Positions 47,901 to 53,785 of a DNA stretch of 64,000 nt are shown here, piece by piece (position 1 is the stretch's first letter; each line of letters starts with the position of its first letter). The notes beneath the pieces were generated by a model, which was not told the origin of the DNA, searched no databases, and saw nothing but the letters and a program-made list of their open reading frames with translations. Source of the stretch: Erwinia sp. ErVv1 (GTDB lineage Bacteria; Pseudomonadota; Gammaproteobacteria; Enterobacterales; Enterobacteriaceae); the NCBI RefSeq assembly GCF_900068895.1, contig NZ_CDPK01000009.1, positions 4,756-68,755 of the forward strand, written 5' to 3'. A program made the translations under genes and the position numbers.

Positions 47901-48836
47901 GCTCACCTGCCGGCTTAACTCCGCAGGCAAACGGTCGTGATGCAATTTCCCTGCGGCTGACAGCGTTGCCGGCCGTACATAGTCCAGCGGCAGATCATGC
48001 AGCGTGGGCAGACCTCGCAGACGCTCATGCCAGAAGTCTTTCAGCTTGTCGCGCTGCGTATTCATCTGGGCGCGCTGGAAATCCGCATAGTCAGCATACT
48101 GTAGCGGCAAAGCCGATAATGGCGCCTCGGCGGCATTGGCTGCATAGTTATAAGCGGTACTTAACTGCTGGCAAAAAATCGCCATCGACACATTGTCGAA
48201 GGCGATATGATGCAGCGTGATAAACAGGCAGTGCTCTGTTTCCGCGACACGGGCCAGCTTTACCCGCAGCGGAATATCGCAGGCCAGATCGAACTCCAGC
48301 TCAGCGCTTTCCTGCGCCATTGCAGACAGAAGCGCTTCACGCTGCGAAGCAGGAAGCGCGCTCAGGTCTTCCCTCGACAGTACGACATCCGCCTCGGCAT
48401 GAAGCACACCATAGTAACCCTGCTCGTCAAACCGGTAGGAGGTACGCAACACCTCATGGCATTCCACCAGCGTATTGATAGCACGTATCAATGCGGCAAT
48501 GTCCAGTTGCCCTGACAGCCTAATCAAAGCGGTCATGTTGTAGCTTTGCTTATGGACGGATATCGTATCCAGCACCAACATCCTCTGTTGCTCGAACGTA
48601 ACTGGCCTTCTTTCTTGTGCCGTACGACGCTTCGCTGCAGGCGTGTCGGACGCCATCACCGATAACGAGCGTTGGTAATTGCTCAACAAAGCGATAATGT
48701 CTTCACGATGTTCTATTATCTCAGCCTTTAACGCAGCGTTTAATTCGCCCTGACTTTTAAAAGCCAGACGCCCTTCATTTAAATAAAGAAAAACCCCTGA
48801 CTCTTTCGCCTTATTGATAATATTGATAGCACTCAT
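38973..48836 (-). CDS. Three-module NRPS (TubC-C-A-T x3), predicted Thr-Ser-Dab/Dap
   Basis: 3287 aa. TubC docking domain followed by three C-A-T modules, no epimerase. Specificity codes by eye: module 2 D-F-W-N-I-G-M-V-H (canonical Thr), module 3 D-V-W-H-I-S-L-I-D (Ser), module 4 D-I-W-E-I-T-A-D-D (one change from the canonical Dab code; Dap is likely given SbnA/SbnB in the operon). The C domains of modules 3 and 4 begin AYPLTxLQKG, like DCL or dual C/E domains, and are preceded by GGDSI-type carriers, so Thr and Ser may be D-configured. C-domain motifs: HHIAFDN (module 2), HHAIMDG (3), HDSMLDG (4, second His replaced by Asp). The tail DDSDNTSIEMEF is acidic and should dock to the next TubC domain. 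Confidence 0.96.
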   Translation of the reverse strand: MSAINIINKAKESGVFLYLNEGRLAFKSQGELNAALKAEIIEHREDIIALLSNYQRSLSVMASDTPAAKRRTAQERRPVTFEQQRMLVLDTISVHKQSYNMTALIRLSGQLDIAALIRAINTLVECHEVLRTSYRFDEQGYYGVLHAEADVVLSREDLSALPASQREALLSAMAQESAELEFDLACDIPLRVKLARVAETEHCLFITLHHIAFDNVSMAIFCQQLSTAYNYAANAAEAPLSALPLQYADYADFQRAQMNTQRDKLKDFWHERLRGLPTLHDLPLDYVRPATLSAAGKLHHDRLPAELSRQVSALAEKSQTTIFAVLQSIFAVFLHRYSGAGDIVVGTPVNNRMSSELNTLIGLFVNTLVIRSEIRSHDTFDRFLTDNSAMIQQCIAHSLYPFEQLVDTMKVDRSLSYNPLLQIVFVYQDEREELLHLNGLQCQIEEIHTNTAKFDIVLTLSHHHDGLALKWEYATDLFSPASIANMSRSFIRVLESLCRHPSQNIGAIPLLDADEAAATIAATCAARQCYTPELTLDRLFNRQAEKYPQKAALELGELSLSYAQLNAAAEHLAGHITDTGILPQSRIAIVAEPSFEMIIGVLAVLKAGCAYVPIDPASPEARTRYIAQDAGADVCLVTEQTRELAPVECTHRLLITLDQPIASAAFTPAAIRPDDLAYVIYTSGSTGTPKGVEITHANVARLFSATEQKFGFHHQDIWTLFHSFAFDFSVWEIWGALLFGGKLVLVNREQSRDPDAFYKLVASKGVTVLNQTPTAFNQFIAADQRQPRNLALRYVIFGGEALNLMSLQPWLLRHGDLQPQLVNMYGITETTVHVTCKHLTREEIASGRGSLIGKPLDDLSLYLLDTSLQPVPDGVVAELFVAGGGLARGYLNRPEITAERFIPNPFNPQERLYRTGDLASRLPSGEFRYHGRCDQQVKIRGFRIETGEIEFALLQHPQVREAVVIVYEPEGHGPQLVAYVVEESGQSSSQLQQTLRQHLSATLAEYMIPSLFIGTPGIPLTINGKVARHLLAKPDFSLLYENSFVAPDTELQRQMCEIWQRALNVTRVGIDDNFFALGGDSILVIGMVVAAKDAGIALSAKDVFVHQTIARLSEHMEQQRGAWVDDERPAPFTLLNEREKAVLDGLHDARLLQDAYPLTQLQKGMVFHNQRDGDQATYHDMMGLQLAIAWHQPTFLATLSVLVEQHDILRTRFVLNGDAMLQVVEAGVEPELECFDLRHVPAEQAELAISAWMEKEKCRAFDDDSRLWKVTVHVLSDEAINYTLTCHHAIMDGWSVASFNSELFKLYRAALLHEPGTVAKGLPYSRYVAAEMAAAQSVVARDYWRRTLDGATLPWWHRSGRGKILLQTVDIGEDVGDALVQLARRLQVPESTLFLTAHLFMLAFLNGKQDVVTSIVTHQRPAIAGGDSALGLFLNSVPLRMTLDADTPWSQLIDDVRRQLAAMADYCYYPLANIQKDTSLDFSSSLFNFTHFHTYSELADSLELIKEQSFTETNYAFASQFSRNISTRRYELLLELDSEVFDPAFSQRIAQYYSTLLRQLVLQPERAADYYAILGNDEYSSLQQRQRPPEGFHPGLCIHELFEVCVKNHPEKVALTFADEILTYRQLNQRANQLACWLVEQGIGADSLVGLCLERSLDMVVAIYGTLKAGAAYVPLDPEAPSQRLQAMIASAEISRVITSAEIAPKLYLVDSGQLVIDDADRILMLRSYCAENIDKARLGLTPQHLAYVIHTSGSTGAPKGVMVEHAALVNRIAWMDKAYPLASDDVVLQKTPFSFDVSVWEFIWPLTHGASLVIAKPQGHKDPDYLVDVIVSQRVTIMHFVPSMLRAFLSIDECRRCTTLRHVICSGEALSTDVVEAFHQMLPETGLHNLYGPTEAAIDVTFWDTRNITHARTVPIGYPIDNLRIYILNDGRKPMPQGCPGELYIGGVGLARGYRNRDDLTREKFFLISDPLFNEERVYQSGDLAVYHPQGEIEYLGRIDDQVKIKGFRIELQEIEHHIAGFQPGAHGVVLVKSQHHASQLVAFVTGVGDVDALRAFLSERLNEYMIPAHFIELDSIPLSVNGKADRKALAAIPVNDVPAVTGFVSASTTMERTLVQIFARVLEAQRVSVRDNFFALGGDSIRSIALVAECRSKGLRISIQDVYQYPQVDRLAACLDSRQPPQDDTMLIGPTTLLSDEDRRQLPEDIQEAYPLTTLQKGLVLESQLASGRAMYHDIVIYTVEETLNYSAFSEALSEVQQRHSILRTCFDWSTFSEPLQIVRAGQCNGLEWVDLSALSPAKRQQALDDFLVQEKQHEFDWTAPLIRYFIHQLSNDCYQFTLSFHDSMLDGWSINALSAEIFERYFALQQGQPLAEKYRLPVLPFREYVALEMAALSRHQDRDYWRDKLTDFTFTPLPFTGANSDNTICYADVELAPGISEGVLELSAQMGVPVKVILLAAHMRVLAFISGQYHVVSGLEQNGRPEMADSERTLGLFLNTLPFRLDLLPGSWKDLVRQVFDEEIALMPYRHYPMAQMRLDNGIGELFDVVFNYVHFHVSQETMARHGQALAHLDSVLETEYPLRAEFSRDTQQGQVALSLHYDASRISGEEVDVVRHYYQCVLKAIATDSDASWLDLSLLTAEQHHNIMHRWNDTRHALPSAMGIHQLLDQQAAATPDRIAVIEGSQRRNYRQLAEEANRIASALQQQGVNRGDVIALYADRSINFLTVMLGIFKAGAVYLPLDVNHPGDRVRTILAQCDSRMVVTERDHLASLRGIADGVPSFPGILLIDDLQLHDSTQLPSGVSYDLNDLAYIIFTSGSTGTPKGAMVEHIGLINHVYAKMRDLSLTAEDIVAQNASQCFDISIWQFLSPLAFGGCVCLCPDDISLDANRLIATVAGQGITILELVPSLLKELMNQLEEMPEIRHQLARLRWLIPTGEALPPQLARQWLTLFPQVPILNAYGPTECSDDITHYPIVTPPAQDVVNMPIGRPVVNMRMYILDSRRKMVPLGTVGELYVSGIGVGPGYINNPQKTAEAFMDNLFDDGYSRLYRTGDLARYQKEGNIEFLGRVDHQVKIRGFRIELGEIEAILRRYPDLNEVVIAVVENGRDDKQLIAYISLKNSSEAELTVQYGAIVEALTSLLMANLPQYMVPSYFVLLTMLPHLSNGKIDRKSLPDYRLHMPAGVQNVPPVTPLEQQVAALWQAHLTIDAISMDANFFNVGGHSLMAMRLVNDMNKTLSMQASVKELFMHPTPDYWARKAELLRALAGNAEATVDDSDNTSIEMEF

Positions 48837-51800
48837 AGAAATCCTTCGGTATTAAATTGAGATAAAACAGGGTTTTCGTGATAAGTCATACAGTCGCGGA
48901 TCAGGTCGATATTCATCGCCATCTCATGGACGGTGGGATAGTTAAAAATCAACTCCACGGGAAGAGACGCGCCAAAGGCATCTTTAATGAAGGCGTTAAG
49001 CCGTATGGCCAGAAGCGAATCACCGCCCAGGCTAAAGAAGCTGGTGTGAATATCCACTTCGTCCATCGACAATATTTCACACCACATTTTTTCCAGTTTT
49101 ATTTCAACCAGCGTTACCGGTGTGAAAATGACGTCATCATAGTCAGCAGGCGTATTGAAAATCAGGTTAACATCGGTCTTTCCATTGGGAAGCAAGGGAA
49201 AATCAGACTTAACAATGATTTGTGCCGGGATCATATAGTCCGGCAAGGTTGAGCGCAGTCTGTTCTTGATGGTTTTAATCACCGTAGCCGGTGGACTTTG
49301 TTGTACCCTGGGGACAATATAGGCGACCAGACGTCCGTGCTCTTGCTCATGGCATTGATAATTAACCAGCGCATTCTTGACTTCGTCAAGTTCCAGCAGC
49401 GCCGACTCTATTTCAAGCAGCTCAACGCGGTGCCCCCTTATTTTCTGCTGGCTATCCTTTCTGCCAATATATTCTATATTTCCATCGTCACGAAAACGAA
49501 CCAGATCGCCCGTGGCATAGCAACGTTCATTAACACCAGGCATAAAGTGTTTGACAAAAAACTGGCTGGCCGTGAGCCCGGCATCATTAATATAACGCCG
49601 GGCCAAACTCTCTCCGGCAATCAATAATTCGCCGATACTGCCAATCGGGTTCAGTTGTCCATGCCGACCGACAATATATGTTCGATTCCCAGGAACAGCG
49701 CGCCCAATGGGCACGGTTACGCCTGCAGGCGGCGCATCCCGTTTCACTTCATAGAGCGTACTGGTAATCACCGCTTCAGTCGGCCCGTATGCATTAATCA
49801 CTCTGTCCGCGAGTCTGGCGGCCAGACACCGACGCAATACGGCACTGTAAAAACACTCGTTGCCAACGATTAATAATCTCAGCAGCGCATGAGGCCTGGC
49901 GACCGAATAAAGATTGAGAAATTCATTCACGTAAGACGCCGTCAGATCGGCGACGGTGATATGATGCTGTTCAATAAATGCGACCAGACTATCGACATCG
50001 CTCATCCGCAAATCGGCAAAATACACCGACGCACCGCAGGTTAAGGGAACAAAAAGCTGTTCCAGCGCCGCATCAAAACTTATCGACGCCGTATGAAGGC
50101 AGCGATCGGCGGCGTTAAGGCGATAGCAGCGGTTGATATCGATAATATGCCGGGCAAACGCGCCATGGTCCACTTCGACGCCCTTCGGTTTCCCCGTCGA
50201 TCCGGAGGTGTAGATGACATACGCCGCAGCGCCCGGCACTAACGCTACAGTATCTGGATGAAGATCCTGATACTGCGCCTCATCGTCATCAACAGGCAGG
50301 TGGCAAAGCGAGAACTCGCGACAACCATGGCCAAGGTCGGTAAGACGTTCATATCCGGCCGCCTGGGTATCCGCCAGAAAAAAGCGGCTGCCTGACTGGG
50401 CGATCGCATACTGAATGCGCTCCGTGGGATAACGCAGGTCGACAGGAACGCAAACGGCGCCTGATTTCAGTATCGCCAAAATCCCTACCGTGGCATCGCA
50501 TCCTGCATACGCGCAAAGCACAACCGGATCGCCGGAGCTTACGCCCTGCTGCCGCAGATACCGGGCTAACCGATTAGCCTGTCGATTAAGCTGGCGATAG
50601 CTCAGGCTTCGTCCGTCAGATTCCGCCAGCGCCATGGCATCGGGCGTCAGTGCCGCCTGACGTTCCACAAGCTGGTGCAGGAAAGCGGCCGGAGCCTCAG
50701 GTAAAACTGTTGTTGATTGATTGACGGCGAACTGTCGGATCAGCCGCAGTTCGGATTCGGGCAACATCGCGATCTGGCAGACATTATCCGTAATGGCGCG
50801 GCAGCAATTGTCAAAGAGGAACATCATTCTGTCCGCCAGTCGTTCCGACTCGACCGCATTGAAATACCTGAAGTTGTAGTCGAAATGAAATTCTATTCCC
50901 TGTTCACTTCCTGATTCCCATAGCGTGATATTCAATGGCGTATCGTCGTGAAAGTGGCTCAGGTAAAACATTTCGGATGAACGTTCACCAAATACGACGC
51001 CGCCGCCGACTTTGAGATAGTTGAAACTGACATCGAAAACGCTGCGTTGCTGATTCTCCCCGACAGCCAGTTGTGAAATGTGTCCGAGCGGGAAACGGTT
51101 ATGACTGATACCTTGCTTCTGCCGTGCTTTAACCTGCATGGCAACGTCGAGAACGCGCATTTCGGCGGTGATGTCCAAATATATCGGCGTGATATTGGTG
51201 AATACGCCGATAACTTTTTTTTGCTCGCTGCCGCGTCGGTTGTGTACTGGAATACCAATAGCAACCTGATCGGCGTTTTCACTACGGAAGAAAGCGATGG
51301 CGATAGCCGCAGCGATCAGATGATAGAGCGTGAGTCCATACTCTTTAGCAACGAAAATCCAGTGCTGGTAATCCTGACGGCTCATATGGCGGATAGTACG
51401 ACCGCTGGTTTTATCACCGCTTTCCTGTTCAGCCACGGAGTGAACCGGCTTCAGACTCATTGCTGCCACAGCGTGCAAACGTTCGGACCAGTATTGTTGA
51501 TCCCTGCGGTATTTTTCGCCGTGCAAGTAATCATTATCGCTGATGGCAATATCGCGCCAGCTCAGACCGGTCGGTGGCTGTTCGCAGTTATAAATTTCGG
51601 CGAGGCGCTTAGTCCAGTTAATAAAACCGAAGCCATCGTTGATGATGTGGTGGGCAATCCCGACATACCAGCTTTCAGAGGCGTCCACCCTGATAAGGCA
51701 GGATGTAAATAATTCGCCATCGTCCAAATTAAAGGGTTTGGAAAAAGCGTGATTAACCCAATCCAGCGCTTTTTCTTTGCCCGCAGGATCGGTAGAGAAA

Positions 51801-52060
51801 TCAACGATCGGCAACTGAATATTCCTCTTAGAGGAGATAGATTGCATTGGCTGCCGTAATTGACTGAATATTCGTATTCCAAAGGAATCAGAGCACTCAA
51901 TAAGTTTCCCATGCGCCACTACCAATTTATCGACATCAATGTCGTGAAGCTTTATATATCCACCGATATTAAATTTAGGGCTGGAGATATTTTTAATTTG
52001 ATCCAGATAGATATCCATCTGCGATAACGTCAGTTCAAATAAATCATTATTACATACCAT
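48833..52060 (-). CDS. Initiating NRPS module (C-A-T), substrate unassigned
   Basis: 1075 aa. It begins directly with a condensation domain (LTLSQMDIYLDQI; HHIINDG), then A (YTSGSTGKPKG) and T (FSLGGDSL). There is no docking domain at its N-terminus, so it is probably the first protein of the line, and the C domain may attach an acyl group to the first residue. The A code reads D-A-E-D-I-G-A-I-T; acidic residues at positions 239 and 278 fit a basic amino acid (Lys, Dab or Dap) but Glx-type codes are similar, so I leave it open. Start ATG 52060 with GGGGTG 6 nt upstream. Confidence 0.93.
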   Translation of the reverse strand: MVCNNDLFELTLSQMDIYLDQIKNISSPKFNIGGYIKLHDIDVDKLVVAHGKLIECSDSFGIRIFSQLRQPMQSISSKRNIQLPIVDFSTDPAGKEKALDWVNHAFSKPFNLDDGELFTSCLIRVDASESWYVGIAHHIINDGFGFINWTKRLAEIYNCEQPPTGLSWRDIAISDNDYLHGEKYRRDQQYWSERLHAVAAMSLKPVHSVAEQESGDKTSGRTIRHMSRQDYQHWIFVAKEYGLTLYHLIAAAIAIAFFRSENADQVAIGIPVHNRRGSEQKKVIGVFTNITPIYLDITAEMRVLDVAMQVKARQKQGISHNRFPLGHISQLAVGENQQRSVFDVSFNYLKVGGGVVFGERSSEMFYLSHFHDDTPLNITLWESGSEQGIEFHFDYNFRYFNAVESERLADRMMFLFDNCCRAITDNVCQIAMLPESELRLIRQFAVNQSTTVLPEAPAAFLHQLVERQAALTPDAMALAESDGRSLSYRQLNRQANRLARYLRQQGVSSGDPVVLCAYAGCDATVGILAILKSGAVCVPVDLRYPTERIQYAIAQSGSRFFLADTQAAGYERLTDLGHGCREFSLCHLPVDDDEAQYQDLHPDTVALVPGAAAYVIYTSGSTGKPKGVEVDHGAFARHIIDINRCYRLNAADRCLHTASISFDAALEQLFVPLTCGASVYFADLRMSDVDSLVAFIEQHHITVADLTASYVNEFLNLYSVARPHALLRLLIVGNECFYSAVLRRCLAARLADRVINAYGPTEAVITSTLYEVKRDAPPAGVTVPIGRAVPGNRTYIVGRHGQLNPIGSIGELLIAGESLARRYINDAGLTASQFFVKHFMPGVNERCYATGDLVRFRDDGNIEYIGRKDSQQKIRGHRVELLEIESALLELDEVKNALVNYQCHEQEHGRLVAYIVPRVQQSPPATVIKTIKNRLRSTLPDYMIPAQIIVKSDFPLLPNGKTDVNLIFNTPADYDDVIFTPVTLVEIKLEKMWCEILSMDEVDIHTSFFSLGGDSLLAIRLNAFIKDAFGASLPVELIFNYPTVHEMAMNIDLIRDCMTYHENPVLSQFNTEGFL

Positions 52061-52116
52061 CTAAACACCCCGAAAAAAAGCAATACCAGTGAAGGACACT
52101 AAAGTGATTAACGATG

Positions 52117-53775
52117 TCACGACTTCAATGTCGTCATCATTCCCGAATCCATTCTGAAAACACGGTCCGCCAGATGGAAATAGTGGTCGTCATGGGTAAT
52201 AACGACGACTGTTTTTCCACGCTGTTTCATCTCCGGCAAAATTTCCTCATAAAATATTCGCTTAAAATCCGGATCTTGATCGGCAGCCCACTCATCAAAA
52301 AGATAAATATTCTTGTTGTCGAGCAGTACCGTGAGTAACGCCAGTCTCTTTCTCTGGCCATCTGAAAGCGATGTGGTGGAAAACACACCTGCCTTAATAC
52401 TGACTTTTTGAGAAAGCCCTAGGCGTTTTAAATACCCTTCTATTTCTAAATCGCTTGAAGCATCAGCGATCAGTAGTGAATCAAAAAGATGATAGTCGGA
52501 ATAAATACAGCCGATATGCTGCCTGACGGCGTCACGATTTCGGTCATCGATGTCCTGACCGTCTACCTTGATTAACCCCCGACTGGGAAAATAGTGCTGG
52601 GTGATCAATTTCGCCAGTGTAGATTTACCGCACCCGTTGCCGCCGACGATATAAACCAGTTCTCCGCGACGAAGCGTAAAGTTTACCGGGCCGATACTAA
52701 AAGCCGTATCCCGATCATGCACCACATGTTCATATACAACATCGTTGAAGGTCATTTCCCGCCAGGGCATCAGCGTTCCATCCCCGCCGATTGTGGATTC
52801 AGCAGGCATAATGCTGACAATCTCCCTGATTTTTTTCATGGAAATAGCCGCCAGCGTGATGTTGTGGATGTTATTGATAATGACGCTTATGGGCGCGGTG
52901 ATGTAGAGCAACGTCATAATGACGGCGATCAGTTCCTGGTCGGTAACGGCATGATAATTACCAAATATAAACATAGTGAAACCAATGACGAAGAAACTGA
53001 GCAAATCACCATAGTTCACTGCAACAGCCAGTATGGTTTGTCCCATTTTCTCATTACTGGCAATATCATCTTCAACGGTATTAAGTATATTTTGATGAAA
53101 GTAATCACGCTTGGCGCGATCGATCTTCAGCTCTTTTGCACCACGAACCAGAGCGATGTTCAAATTACGCAGCTCATCAAATTTATTGCGTGTCTTAACA
53201 AGATAACGCCGGGAAAAATATATGGGTATCTGATAAGTCAACACGCCAAAGGCGATTGCCTTCAGAATGAAAAAGACGATTTCATCATTGACGACGTACA
53301 GATACAAAATCATTCCCATCACCGTCACCATGCTGATAACGATAGTTGGAATGACCTTAGCCCCCTGAATTACCTGCATGACATCGGTCGTTAAAATAGT
53401 AGTAATTCTTGCCAGCCCAAGCCGCTCAAGATCAACAACACTTAACAGGCTTATTTTATGATAAATATCCTTACGTAATTTTCTGGCGAAATCAATCCCA
53501 ACATTTATAAGAAGAATTTCTGACATTGAGGTAAAAATAAGAATTAACACAATCGCGCTGGAGAACAGTAACGCAAGACGATAGTTGGAAATAGTAACCC
53601 CTAACAGGGATATTGTTTTTTCACCGAGCACACTGAGTGACGGCGACAATGACTGTAATCCACTCAATGTCAGTGGAATCAAAAATGCATATACCGCTCC
53701 CGCTAGTGCGCCAAAAAGTATCGACAGCAATACCCGATTCGGTGCACTATGGCTGAAACTCCTAAATAATCCCAC
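52117..53775 (-). CDS. Cyclic-peptide/siderophore-type ABC exporter (PvdE/SyrD family)
   Basis: 552 aa, a fused permease-ATPase half transporter of the family that includes PvdE (pyoverdine precursor) and SyrD (syringomycin). Six N-terminal hydrophobic segments (residues ~15-310) precede the ATPase: Walker A GGNGCGKST (~378-386), signature L-S-D-G-Q, Walker B as YLFDEWAADQDP, H-loop VITHDDHYF. All motifs look intact. PvdE-like pumps bring an acylated precursor into the periplasm where PvdQ acts, and the adjacent acylase gene gives the same pairing here. It follows the acylase gene by 10 bp. Confidence 0.93.
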   Translation of the reverse strand: MGLFRSFSHSAPNRVLLSILFGALAGAVYAFLIPLTLSGLQSLSPSLSVLGEKTISLLGVTISNYRLALLFSSAIVLILIFTSMSEILLINVGIDFARKLRKDIYHKISLLSVVDLERLGLARITTILTTDVMQVIQGAKVIPTIVISMVTVMGMILYLYVVNDEIVFFILKAIAFGVLTYQIPIYFSRRYLVKTRNKFDELRNLNIALVRGAKELKIDRAKRDYFHQNILNTVEDDIASNEKMGQTILAVAVNYGDLLSFFVIGFTMFIFGNYHAVTDQELIAVIMTLLYITAPISVIINNIHNITLAAISMKKIREIVSIMPAESTIGGDGTLMPWREMTFNDVVYEHVVHDRDTAFSIGPVNFTLRRGELVYIVGGNGCGKSTLAKLITQHYFPSRGLIKVDGQDIDDRNRDAVRQHIGCIYSDYHLFDSLLIADASSDLEIEGYLKRLGLSQKVSIKAGVFSTTSLSDGQRKRLALLTVLLDNKNIYLFDEWAADQDPDFKRIFYEEILPEMKQRGKTVVVITHDDHYFHLADRVFRMDSGMMTTLKS

Positions 53776-53785
53776 AGCCTACTCC

